Assembly: GCA_038123715.1 (NCBI GenBank)
Contig: JAYPAN010000029.1
Coordinates: 1 to 15,394 of the forward strand
Direction of reading: 5' to 3'
DNA length: 15,394 bases
Origin: JAYPAN01 sp038123715
GTDB taxonomy: Bacteria > Pseudomonadota > Alphaproteobacteria > RS24
The number at the start of each line of letters is the position of its first letter. Positions within the stretch are counted from its first letter, which is position 1. The notes under the pieces were generated by a model. It did no database searches and was not told the origin of the DNA. It was given only the letters and a program-made list of their open reading frames with translations. The position numbers were made by a program, and so were the translations under genes. Of the stretch, positions 1-7,715 are shown in pieces.

Positions 1-53
1 ATCGTGCCGATATTGCAATGCGGCTTCGTACGCTCAAACTTTTCCTTCGCCAT
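1..53 (-). CDS. tuf: Elongation factor Tu, 5' end (partial, runs off left edge)
   Basis: Reading leftward from the ATG at 53, the 17 codons visible encode MAKEKFERTKPHCNIGT, the conserved start of EF-Tu just ahead of its GHVDHGKT P-loop, which lies outside the window. EF-Tu is the GTPase that delivers aminoacyl-tRNA to the ribosomal A site. A clear Shine-Dalgarno (GGAG, 64-61) precedes the ATG. Only 33 nt separate it from the fusA stop, with no terminator or obvious promoter, so it is probably the last gene of the rpsL-rpsG-fusA-tuf (str) transcript. The end of a second tuf is at the right edge of the window. Identity is certain from the N-terminus; the rest of the gene is not visible. Confidence 0.95.
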   Translation of the reverse strand, partial: MAKEKFERTKPHCNIGT

Positions 54-86
54 AATCTCTCTCCGTCGATTTTCCTGTAAGGGTGG

Positions 87-2162
87 TTAGGCCAGCTTGG
101 CGATGACTTCATCAGACACCGCTTGTGGCACTTGCTCATAATGATCAAACAACATGGAATACTGGGCGCGACCTTGCGTCATCGACCGCAGCGTATTGAC
201 ATAGCCAAACATATTGGCCAACGGCACCATAGCCGTAATAACAGACGCATTGCCGCGCGCCTCAGTGCCACGCACCTGGCCACGGCGGCTGTTCAAATCG
301 CCAATCACATCGCCCATATGCTCATCCGGCGTCACCACCTCAACCAGCATAATAGGTTCCAGCAATTTCGCACCGGCATCGCGCGAGGCTTCGCGGAACG
401 CGGCACGCGCAGCAATCTCAAAGGCCATGACGCTGGAGTCAACATCATGATAGGCGCCGTCAATCAATTGCACGCGGAAATCAATCATTGGGAAGCCGGC
501 CAGCACACCGTTTTCACGCACGCTCTCAATGCCTTTTTCCACGCCGGGGATATATTCGCGCGGAATTGAGCCACCGACAATTTTATTGTCAAACTCATAG
601 CCGCCGCCCGGCTCCATCGGCTCGATAATCATTTTCACGCGGGCAAACTGGCCGGAACCGCCGGTCTGTTTTTTATGCGTGTAATCAACTTCGGTCGCCT
701 TGGTGAATGTCTCGCGATAGGCCACTTGCGGCGCACCGACATTGGCTTCCACTTTGAATTCGCGCTTCATCCGGTCAACAATAATGTCGAGGTGCAATTC
801 GCCCATGCCAGCAATCACAGTCTGGCCGCTTTCCTCATCCGATTTAACGCGGAAAGACGGGTCTTCTTGCGCCAGACGGTTGAGTGCCAAACCCATTTTC
901 TCTTGGTCACCCTTGGTTTTCGGCTCAACGGCAACTTCAATCACCGGGTCGGGGAACTCCATACGCTCCAGAATAACCGGGCTGGATGTTTCGCACAGCG
1001 TATCACCGGTTGTGGTGTCTTTCAGCCCGACCAGCGCAACAATGTCACCAGCATGCGCTTCTTTGATTTCTTCACGCGAATTGGCGTGCATTTGCAGCAT
1101 ACGGCCAATCCGTTCGCGCTTGTCTTTCACTGTGTTAACCACAGATGCCCCGCTTTCCAGCTTACCGGAATAAATCCGCGCGAAAGTCAGCGAGCCGACA
1201 AACGGGTCATTGGCGATTTTGAAAGCGAGCATGGAAAGCGGCTCGTCATCGGAGGATTTACGGACAATTTCTTCTTCGGTTTTAGCATCAATGCCCTGAA
1301 TGGCAGCCACATCAAGCGGCGACGGCATAAAATCAACAACCGCATCAAGAAGCGGTTGAACGCCCTTATTCTTAAAAGCAGTGCCGTTCAAAACCGGCAC
1401 AAAATTCTGTTCAATCGTGCCTTTGCGGATGCAACGAATAAGTGTTGCCTCATCCGGCTCTGTGCCTTCCAGATAGGCTTCCATGACATCATCATCGACC
1501 TCAACAGCCGATTCAACCAGCATGGCGCGATATTCTTCGGCTTGGTCTTTCAGACTGTCACGAATATCAACATATTCATATTCAGCGCCCAATGCCTCGT
1601 CTTTCCAGACAACTTCTTTCATCCGCACCAAATCAACCAGACCTTCATATTCGGCCTCAGCACCAATCGGCAATTGCAGCACCAGCGGGGTCGCGCCCAG
1701 CCGGTCTTTAATCATTTCAACACAGCGGAAGAAGTCCGCACCCATGCGATCCATTTTGTTGACAAAACACATGCGCGGCACAGAGTATTTGTCGGCCTGA
1801 CGCCACACTGTCTCAGATTGCGGCTCAACACCGGCAACCGAGTCAAACACAGCGACCGCCCCGTCAAGCACCCGCAAAGAACGCTCAACCTCAATGGTGA
1901 AGTCAACATGGCCGGGTGTGTCAATGATATTGATGCGCTTTTCGTTCCAGAAACAAGTTGTCGCAGCCGAGGTAATGGTGATACCGCGCTCTTGTTCCTG
2001 CTCCATCCAGTCCATTGTGGCAGCGCCGTCATGGACTTCACCGATTTTATAGCTCACGCCCGTATAATATAGAATACGTTCGGTGGTCGTGGTTTTACCG
2101 GCGTCAATATGCGCCATAATGCCGATATTGCGATAATCTTCAAGCGAGGTGGAGCGAGCCAT
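87..2162 (-). CDS. fusA: Elongation factor G
   Basis: EF-G, the cytoplasmic translational GTPase that drives tRNA-mRNA translocation and, with RRF, ribosome recycling. The 691-residue length matches the usual bacterial EF-G. The G domain shows AHIDAGKT (17-24), RGITI in switch I (59-63, with T62), DTPGH (81-85) and NKMD (135-138). Domains II to V follow, including the conserved GGSGQFARV and the C-terminal SRRGQVRG region. The start ATG has AGGA seven bases upstream (2173-2170), inside the 18-nt gap after rpsG. It lies between rpsG and tuf in the standard str order and is probably co-transcribed with both. No substitution stands out. The position in the str operon favours the canonical EF-G over a fusA2-type paralogue. 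Confidence 0.98.
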   Translation of the reverse strand: MARSTSLEDYRNIGIMAHIDAGKTTTTERILYYTGVSYKIGEVHDGAATMDWMEQEQERGITITSAATTCFWNEKRINIIDTPGHVDFTIEVERSLRVLDGAVAVFDSVAGVEPQSETVWRQADKYSVPRMCFVNKMDRMGADFFRCVEMIKDRLGATPLVLQLPIGAEAEYEGLVDLVRMKEVVWKDEALGAEYEYVDIRDSLKDQAEEYRAMLVESAVEVDDDVMEAYLEGTEPDEATLIRCIRKGTIEQNFVPVLNGTAFKNKGVQPLLDAVVDFMPSPLDVAAIQGIDAKTEEEIVRKSSDDEPLSMLAFKIANDPFVGSLTFARIYSGKLESGASVVNTVKDKRERIGRMLQMHANSREEIKEAHAGDIVALVGLKDTTTGDTLCETSSPVILERMEFPDPVIEVAVEPKTKGDQEKMGLALNRLAQEDPSFRVKSDEESGQTVIAGMGELHLDIIVDRMKREFKVEANVGAPQVAYRETFTKATEVDYTHKKQTGGSGQFARVKMIIEPMEPGGGYEFDNKIVGGSIPREYIPGVEKGIESVRENGVLAGFPMIDFRVQLIDGAYHDVDSSVMAFEIAARAAFREASRDAGAKLLEPIMLVEVVTPDEHMGDVIGDLNSRRGQVRGTEARGNASVITAMVPLANMFGYVNTLRSMTQGRAQYSMLFDHYEQVPQAVSDEVIAKLA

Positions 2163-2180
2163 GAGCGTATCCTGTAGGTT

Positions 2181-2651
2181 TTACCAGCGATAATGGGAGA
2201 AAGCGCGGTTGGCTTCGGCCATGCGATGCGTGTCTTCACGCTTTTTGACTGCCGAGCCGCGATTATTGACTGCATCCATGAGTTCGCCGGACAGGCGATC
2301 AACCATGGTGTTTTCGCCGCGCGCGCGCGCCGCAGCGATAAGCCAGCGAATAGCCAGCGCCTGTTTGCGGTCAGCCCGCACCTCAACCGGCACTTGATAA
2401 GTAGCACCCCCGACACGGCGCGAGCGCACTTCAACAGCCGGCATAATGTTTTCCAGCGCTTCGTGGAAAACAGCGACCGGCTCACGGCTCAGCTTGGCTT
2501 CAATCGCGTCAAGCGCACCGTAAAGAATACTTTCGGCAGTTGATTTTTTGCCGTGCAGCATGAGGCTGTTCATGAATTTGGACAGCACTTCGTCGCCATA
2601 TTTGGCGTCGGGAATAACCTGTCTTTTTTCTGCGCGATGGCGACGTGACAT
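2181..2651 (-). CDS. rpsG: 30S ribosomal protein S7
   Basis: S7 (156 residues) nucleates assembly of the 3' major domain of 16S rRNA (the 30S head) and lines the E site. Recognisable segments are the N-terminal MSRRHRAEKRQVIPD, the KYGDEVLSKFMNSLMLHGKK region, the beta-hairpin stretch RRVGGATYQVPVEV, and the C-terminal ANRAFSHYRW. The length agrees with the family. The ATG has AGGAAG about five to nine bases upstream in a 15-nt spacer after the rpsL TAG. S7 is the translational repressor of the str operon in E. coli, acting in the rpsL-rpsG spacer. Here that spacer is only 15 nt, so the E. coli-type site cannot be present in the same form. Confidence 0.98.
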   Translation of the reverse strand: MSRRHRAEKRQVIPDAKYGDEVLSKFMNSLMLHGKKSTAESILYGALDAIEAKLSREPVAVFHEALENIMPAVEVRSRRVGGATYQVPVEVRADRKQALAIRWLIAAARARGENTMVDRLSGELMDAVNNRGSAVKKREDTHRMAEANRAFSHYRW

Positions 2652-2666
2652 ATCTGCTTCCTAACC

Positions 2667-3038
2667 CTATTTCGGACGTTTCGCGCCATATTTGGAACGG
2701 CGCTGCTTACGGTCTTTGACGCCCTGCGTATCGAGGACGCCGCGAATAATGTGGTAACGCACACCCGGCAAGTCTTTCACGCGACCGCCGCGTATCATGA
2801 CAACTGAGTGTTCCTGAAGATTGTGGCCTTCACCGGGAATATAGCTGGTCACTTCATAGCCGCTGGTCAGACGCACACGGGCAACTTTACGAAGCGCCGA
2901 GTTCGGCTTTTTTGGCGTGGTTGTATAAACGCGCGTGCAAACGCCGCGGCGCTGCGGACACGCTTCCATAGCCGGAACCTTGTTCCGTTTTACAACTTTT
3001 TGCCGCGGTTTGCGGATAAGCTGGTTAATCGTCGGCAT
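2667..3038 (-). CDS. rpsL: 30S ribosomal protein S12
   Basis: S12 (123 residues) sits at the decoding centre and affects fidelity. The frame is open eight codons further upstream, but the start is set at ATG 3038 because the protein then begins MPTINQLIRKPRQK, the family N-terminus, and GGGAG lies six bases ahead (3049-3045). Conserved segments are TTTPKKPNSALRK, with K43, and RGGRVKDLPGVRYH, with K88, D89 (the residue methylthiolated in many bacteria) and P91. Lys at 43 and 88 is the wild-type, streptomycin-sensitive state by known genetics. It is the first gene of the str operon and follows a long structured leader. Confidence 0.98.
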   Translation of the reverse strand: MPTINQLIRKPRQKVVKRNKVPAMEACPQRRGVCTRVYTTTPKKPNSALRKVARVRLTSGYEVTSYIPGEGHNLQEHSVVMIRGGRVKDLPGVRYHIIRGVLDTQGVKDRKQRRSKYGAKRPK

Positions 3039-3112
3039 ATGCCACTCCCGATTGTCAAACACAAAAAGGCCAATAAGGTGCGCCGCCTCATCGCAACGCC
3101 CTGTAGCCCGGA

Positions 3113-3136
3113 AACCGCCATGTTCCCATGCCGGTT
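3113..3136 (-). promoter_or_regulatory. Stem-loop with GGAA tetraloop in the rpsL leader
   Basis: On the transcribed strand AACCG and CATG pair with CATG and CGGTT around a GGAA (GNRA-type) tetraloop. This gives nine base pairs interrupted by a single G-G mismatch. GNRA loops often make tertiary contacts or bind protein. No U-run follows, so it is not an intrinsic terminator. Confidence 0.5.
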
Positions 3137-3148
3137 ATGTGTGCAGAG

Positions 3149-3162
3149 GATCCTTGCGGATC
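3149..3162 (-). promoter_or_regulatory. Stem-loop with GCAA tetraloop in the rpsL leader
   Basis: The RNA reads GATCC-GCAA-GGATC, a perfect 5-bp stem capped by a GNRA tetraloop. It lies 12 nt upstream (in the transcript) of the GGAA-capped stem-loop. The pair of GNRA hairpins in tandem supports a folded leader rather than unstructured spacer. Confidence 0.5.
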
Positions 3163-3267
3163 ATGCGCCAGAATTTACTTCAGATCGACCAACAGCGTTT
3201 AGGTTCAACATTACGGGTCGGCCCCGCAATCGCAAGAAACCTACAGCCCTGCTACCAAAGTGAGGCT

Positions 3268-3296
3268 GTCTTAGGCGAATCAAACCACTTGGTCAA
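3268..3296 (-). promoter_or_regulatory. Candidate sigma-70-type promoter of the str operon
   Basis: On the minus strand TTGACC (3296-3291) is followed, after exactly 17 bases, by TAAGAC (3273-3268). The -35 is close to the CTTGAC form common in alphaproteobacteria; the -10 is a weak match. It lies downstream of the rpoC terminator and ahead of rpsL, where the str operon needs its own promoter. This is a consensus match only; no start site is demonstrated. Confidence 0.5.
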
Positions 3297-3299
3297 GTG
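3286..3299. repeat. 14-bp inverted repeat covering the -35 box
   Basis: CACTTG-AC-CAAGTG is a perfect 6-bp inverted repeat with a 2-base centre, and it contains the candidate -35 hexamer. A dyad over a -35 box is a possible operator for a dimeric regulator, but it could be chance. No regulator is encoded nearby. Confidence 0.4.
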
Positions 3300-3317
3300 A
3301 AGAATTGGATTTTCTGC

Positions 3318-3360
3318 ACCGGTTTTGCCGGTTTCGCCGCAAATGAGGGAAAAATCCTCA
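3318..3360 (-). other. Two small stem-loops between the rpoC terminator and the str promoter
   Basis: TGAGG (3360-3356) pairs with CCTCA (3348-3344), followed by TTT. ACCGG (3332-3328) pairs with CCGGT (3322-3318) across a CAAAA loop. Both have only 5-bp stems. The first could act as a weak back-up terminator behind the main one; the second has no evident role. Confidence 0.3.
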
Positions 3361-3379
3361 AAAACACCCGATTTCCAAC

Positions 3380-3413
3380 AAAAAAGGCCGGGAATGAAAC
3401 CCATTCCCGACCC
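3380..3413 (-). terminator. Intrinsic terminator after rpoC
   Basis: Starting 28 nt past the rpoC stop, GGTCGGGAATG (3412-3402) pairs with CATTCCCGGCC (3396-3386) in an 11-bp stem with one G-U pair and a GGTTT loop. Six T residues (3385-3380) follow immediately. This is a textbook Rho-independent terminator and marks the end of the secE-to-rpoC transcription unit, separating it from the str operon. Confidence 0.93.
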
Positions 3414-3440
3414 TTTAATTTGCTGTGCCGCTATCGGCAT

Positions 3441-6400
3441 TTATGCCTGACCGGCATCTCCGGCTGCTTCTTCGGCAACGGTTTCGGCCTCGGCCATATC
3501 GGCTTCTGCCGCCATTGCCGGTGCATCGGCCTCCTCGGTCAGTTCAACCGTCGGGTTTTCCGCTTCCAGCACCGCATCACGCTCGGCTGCCTCGCCTTTC
3601 AGACGCTGCATCATGCCGCCCGTGCCGGCAGGAATCAGACGCCCGACAATGACATTTTCTTTAAGACCAATAAGCTCATCATATTTGCCGTTAATCGCCG
3701 CTTCGGTCAGCACCCGCGTCGTCTCCTGGAAGGAGGCGGCGGAGATAAATGACCGCGTTTGCAGCGAGGCTTTGGTGATGCCAAGCAAAATCGGCATCGC
3801 GGTCGGCAAAGTCTTGCCTTCGGCGGTCAGTTTTTCAACCGCCTCTTCATATTCCACCTTGTCAATATGCTCACCGGTGAGGAAATCGCTCTCACCGGAG
3901 GTCAGAATCTCGACTTTTTGCAGCATTTGGCGGACAATCACCTCAATATGCTTGTCGTTAATCGTCACCCCTTGCAGGCGATACACATCCTGAATTTCAT
4001 TGACCAGATAGGCGGCCAATTCCTCAACACCGGAAATCGCCAGAATATCATGCGGCGCCGGGTGGCCATCAATCAGATATTCACCCTTTTCAATAATATC
4101 GCCTTCCTGCACGGACAAATGCTTGGCTTTCGGCACAAGATATTCCACCGGCTCCATATCGGCCTCTTCCGGATGAATGACAATGCGCCGCTTATTCTTG
4201 TAATCGCGGCCAAACTCAACCTTACCGGTAATTTCAGCGATAATCGCATGGTCTTTCGGGCGCCGCGCTTCAAACAGCTCAGCCACACGCGGCAGACCGC
4301 CGGTAATATCGCTCGATGTCGCGCCTTCGGTCGGAATCCGCGCCAGCGTATCGCCGGCATGGACATTGGCTCCCGGATCAACCGACAAAATTGCACCCAC
4401 CGCCAGAATGAAGCGGGCTTCATTGCCATTGGAGAGGGTTTTGATTTTGCCGTCTTTGTCTTTGACAACAATGGCCGGCTTCAAATCAGCACCGCGCGCC
4501 TGACCGGAGCCGTCCAGCACAACGCGCTGGCTGATGCCGGTGGCCTCATCGGTTACTTCGCTGACCGACACACCGTCAACCAAATCCTCATATTCGACCA
4601 CGCCTTCAAGCTCGGTCAAAATCGGAATCGCATAGGGTTCCCACTCGGCCAGACGGTCGCCGCGTTTGATTTCATCGCCTTCCTTGACGCGCAAACGCGC
4701 ACCATAAGAGAGTTTGTGGCTGGCGCGTTCCAAACCATTGCTGTCAACGATTTTGACGCTGACATTACGCCCCATCACAATCGCGCGCCCGCTGCTGTCC
4801 TCAACGATATTGGCGTTTTCAATCTGCACCATGCCTTCAGCATTGGATTCAATGAAAGACTGGTCAACCACTTGCGCCGTGCCACCAATATGGAAAGTCC
4901 GCATGGTCAGCTGGGTTCCCGGCTCACCAATTGATTGGGCTGCAATCACGCCAATGGCTTCGCCCATATTAACCGGCGTGCCGCGCGCCAGGTCGCGGCC
5001 ATAACATTTGGCGCAAACCCCGCTTTTGGTTTCGCAGGTCAAAACCGAACGGATTTTGATGCTGACCAGATTGGCTTCCTCAATGGCATCGAGATGCTCC
5101 TCGGTAATCATATCGCCTTTTTTGACAATGACTTCCTCGGTCGCCAGATTGACAACATCCTCGCAAGGCACACGTCCCAGCACACGCTCGGACAGCGACG
5201 TAATCACCTCACCGGCCTCAATCACGGCGGAAACTGTAATGCCGTCCTGCGTGCCGCAATCATCTATATTGACAATGCAATCTTGTGCCACATCGACCAG
5301 ACGCCGCGTCAAATAGCCGGAATTGGCCGTTTTCAGCGCGGTATCGGCAAGACCTTTACGCGCACCGTGGGTCGAGTTGAAGTATTCGAGAACCGACAAG
5401 CCTTCCTTGAAGTTGGAAATAATCGGCGTTTCGATAATTTCGCCGGATGGCTTGGCCATCAGCCCGCGCATACCGGCAAGCTGTTTCATTTGCGCCGGCG
5501 AGCCACGCGCACCGGAATGCGACATCATGTAAATCGAATTGATGAAATTGCTGTCTTCCGTATCCTCGGCATCGACAGTGGAAATCTTGCCCATCATCGC
5601 GTCAGCCACACGGTCAGTGCAACGCGCCCAAGCATCGACAACCTTATTATATTTCTCGCCCTGGGTAATCAGCCCGTCCGTATATTGCTGCTCATATTCC
5701 TTGACCAGCTCCAGCGTCTCGTCAATCAGCGACAGCTTGTCTTCAGGGATAACCATGTCATCTTTACCGAAGGAAATACCGGCCTTGCACGCTTCGCGGA
5801 AGCCGATTTTCATAATATGGTCGCAAAACAGAACGGTTTCCTTCTGGCCGCAATGGCGATACACCGCATCAATGACTTTGGAAATTTCTTTCTTGGTCAT
5901 CAGCTTGTTAATCGTCTCATAGGGCAGATTGACATGCAGTGGCAATTCCTGTGCCAGCATATAACGCCCCGCCGTTGTCTCAACCACACGCTGTGAAACA
6001 GTGCCTTGCTCGTCAATCTGGTCAACCCGCACTTTTATTTTGGTGTGCAGTGTCAGCGCGCCTTGGTCAAGCGCCTGTTCCAGCTCACCAATATCAGAAA
6101 TCACCATGCCCTCGCCCGGCAGGCCATCGCGTTGCAGGCTCATATAATACAGGCCAAGCACGATATCTTGCGACGGCACAATAATCGGCGCGCCATTGGC
6201 TGGGTGCAGAATGTTATTGGTGGACATCATCAAGACACGCGCTTCAAGCTGCGCCTCTAGTGACAGCGGCACATGCACAGCCATTTGGTCGCCGTCAAAA
6301 TCAGCGTTAAAAGCGGCGCAAACCAGCGGATGCAATTGAATCGCCTTGCCTTCAATCAACACCGGCTCAAAAGCCTGAATACCAAGCCGGTGCAGTGTCG

Positions 6401-7685
6401 GCGCGCGGTTCAGCATGACCGGATGTTCACGGATAACCTCGTCAAGAATATCCCACACTTCAGGGCGTTCCTTCTCGACCATTTTCTTCGACTGTTTGAC
6501 GGTCGAGGACAGACCCTTGGCCTCAAGGCGTGAATAAATAAACGGCTTGAACAATTCCAATGCCATTTTCTTCGGTAGGCCGCATTGATGCAGTTTCAAC
6601 TCCGGGCCAACCACAATCACCGAGCGTCCCGAATAATCGACCCGCTTGCCGAGCAGATTTTGCCGGAAGCGACCCTGCTTGCCTTTCAACATGTCGGACA
6701 GCGATTTCAACGGACGCTTATTGCCGCCGGTAATCACCCGACCGCGCCTCCCATTGTCGAACAGCGCATCAACCGATTCCTGCAACATGCGCTTTTCATT
6801 ACGCACGATAATATCGGGCGCGCGCAGTTCAATCAGCCGCTTCAACCGGTTATTGCGGTTAATCACACGGCGATATAAATCATTCAAATCGGAAGTCGCA
6901 AAGCGCCCGCCATCCAGCGGCACAAGCGGGCGCAGTTCCGGCGGAATCACCGGCACAACATTCAAAATCATCCATTCAGGACGCCCGCCGGAGCGAATAA
7001 AGGCCTCAACGACTTTCAGCCTTTTCGCCAATTTCTTCGGCTTCAGCTCGGTTGTTGCCTCGGCAATTTCAACCCGCAGCTCATCGCGCAGCTTTTCAAG
7101 GTCGATATCCTCAAGCATGGCACGCACCGCCTCAGCGCCGATACCGACAACGAAATTATCTTCGCCATATTCATCCATGGCGTCGTAATATTCTTCCTCA
7201 CTCAGCAATTGCCCCTGTTTCAGCGGCGACAGCATCGGGTCAAGAACAATGAAATGTTCGAAATACAAAACCCGTTCAAGGTCTTTCAGCGTCATGTCCA
7301 AAAGCAGGCCGATACGACTTGGCAGCGATTTCAAAAACCAGATATGCGCGACCGGCGCGGCCAGTTCAATATGACCCATACGCTCGCGACGCACTTTGGT
7401 CAGCGTCACTTCAACACCGCATTTTTCGCAGATTACGCCCTTGAACTTCATCCGCTTATATTTGCCGCACAGACATTCATAGTCTTTAATCGGGCCAAAA
7501 ATACGCGCGCAAAACAGCCCGTCACGCTCCGGCTTGAAGGTGCGGTAGTTAATCGTCTCCGGCTTTTTAATCTCGCCATAAGACCAAGACAGGATTTTCT
7601 CCGGGCTGGCAATCGAGATGCGGATTTGATCAAAGGCCTGCTGGTTGGCCTGTGGATTGAAGATATTCATGACCTCGTGGTTCAT
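3441..7685 (-). CDS. rpoC: DNA-directed RNA polymerase subunit beta'
   Basis: Beta' (1414 residues) forms the clamp and carries the catalytic Mg-binding loop of RNA polymerase. That loop, NADFDGDQ, starts at N460, with aspartates 462, 464 and 466. Zinc site 1 is C71, C73, C86 and C89 (CLCGKYK...CEKCG); zinc site 2 is C810, C884, C891 and C894. Other family segments seen are the switch/bridge-helix region and MRTFHIGG of the trigger loop. The C-terminus ends in an acidic, alanine-rich tail of about 40 residues, a variable region in this family. AGGAGA sits six bases before ATG 7685. A second in-frame ATG five codons in has a less typical spacing. It follows rpoB by 30 nt and precedes a strong terminator. 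Confidence 0.98.
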   Translation of the reverse strand: MNHEVMNIFNPQANQQAFDQIRISIASPEKILSWSYGEIKKPETINYRTFKPERDGLFCARIFGPIKDYECLCGKYKRMKFKGVICEKCGVEVTLTKVRRERMGHIELAAPVAHIWFLKSLPSRIGLLLDMTLKDLERVLYFEHFIVLDPMLSPLKQGQLLSEEEYYDAMDEYGEDNFVVGIGAEAVRAMLEDIDLEKLRDELRVEIAEATTELKPKKLAKRLKVVEAFIRSGGRPEWMILNVVPVIPPELRPLVPLDGGRFATSDLNDLYRRVINRNNRLKRLIELRAPDIIVRNEKRMLQESVDALFDNGRRGRVITGGNKRPLKSLSDMLKGKQGRFRQNLLGKRVDYSGRSVIVVGPELKLHQCGLPKKMALELFKPFIYSRLEAKGLSSTVKQSKKMVEKERPEVWDILDEVIREHPVMLNRAPTLHRLGIQAFEPVLIEGKAIQLHPLVCAAFNADFDGDQMAVHVPLSLEAQLEARVLMMSTNNILHPANGAPIIVPSQDIVLGLYYMSLQRDGLPGEGMVISDIGELEQALDQGALTLHTKIKVRVDQIDEQGTVSQRVVETTAGRYMLAQELPLHVNLPYETINKLMTKKEISKVIDAVYRHCGQKETVLFCDHIMKIGFREACKAGISFGKDDMVIPEDKLSLIDETLELVKEYEQQYTDGLITQGEKYNKVVDAWARCTDRVADAMMGKISTVDAEDTEDSNFINSIYMMSHSGARGSPAQMKQLAGMRGLMAKPSGEIIETPIISNFKEGLSVLEYFNSTHGARKGLADTALKTANSGYLTRRLVDVAQDCIVNIDDCGTQDGITVSAVIEAGEVITSLSERVLGRVPCEDVVNLATEEVIVKKGDMITEEHLDAIEEANLVSIKIRSVLTCETKSGVCAKCYGRDLARGTPVNMGEAIGVIAAQSIGEPGTQLTMRTFHIGGTAQVVDQSFIESNAEGMVQIENANIVEDSSGRAIVMGRNVSVKIVDSNGLERASHKLSYGARLRVKEGDEIKRGDRLAEWEPYAIPILTELEGVVEYEDLVDGVSVSEVTDEATGISQRVVLDGSGQARGADLKPAIVVKDKDGKIKTLSNGNEARFILAVGAILSVDPGANVHAGDTLARIPTEGATSSDITGGLPRVAELFEARRPKDHAIIAEITGKVEFGRDYKNKRRIVIHPEEADMEPVEYLVPKAKHLSVQEGDIIEKGEYLIDGHPAPHDILAISGVEELAAYLVNEIQDVYRLQGVTINDKHIEVIVRQMLQKVEILTSGESDFLTGEHIDKVEYEEAVEKLTAEGKTLPTAMPILLGITKASLQTRSFISAASFQETTRVLTEAAINGKYDELIGLKENVIVGRLIPAGTGGMMQRLKGEAAERDAVLEAENPTVELTEEADAPAMAAEADMAEAETVAEEAAGDAGQA

Positions 7686-7701
7686 CGGTCGTCTCCTAAA
7701 T

Positions 7702-7715
7702 TGCGGCGTGCCGCA
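7702..7715 (-). other. Short stem-loop in the rpoB-rpoC spacer
   Basis: TGCGGC-AC-GCCGCA is a perfect inverted repeat starting right after the rpoB TAA and ending just before the rpoC Shine-Dalgarno. There is no T-run, so termination is unlikely. It could influence ribosome reinitiation or mRNA stability, or be incidental. Confidence 0.4.

Larger units (their letters stand above)
3039..3267 (-). promoter_or_regulatory. Long 5' leader of the rpsL-rpsG-fusA-tuf transcript
   Basis: About 230 nt between the candidate promoter and the rpsL start hold no convincing coding sequence. They contain two compact stem-loops (listed separately). The segments CTGTAG (about 3249-3244) and CTACAG (about 3105-3100) are complementary and could close a larger fold around them. 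The length and structure suggest control at the RNA level, for example by a ribosomal protein such as S7 or S12, or by antitermination, but no known family motif was recognised. Leader status depends on the upstream promoter call. Confidence 0.5.

Noticed and set aside
675..2072. A 465-codon open frame on the plus strand opposite fusA
   Set aside because: It lies wholly antisense to a certain EF-G gene, has no recognisable protein family features and has a low-complexity His/Arg/Asn/Phe-rich composition typical of a mirrored coding frame.
3050..3056. TTGACA-like sequence just upstream of rpsL as a promoter -35 box
   Set aside because: A start site from this box would fall at or inside the rpsL coding start, leaving no ribosome binding site on the transcript.
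3252..3440. A 62-codon minus-strand open frame between rpoC and rpsL
   Set aside because: It reads straight through the intrinsic terminator hairpin and the promoter region, lacks a ribosome binding site and resembles no known protein.
3759..5996. Two consecutive long plus-strand open frames (391 and 353 codons) opposite rpoC
   Set aside because: They are antisense to conserved RpoC codons; their openness follows from rpoC codon choice, and neither shows a known domain.
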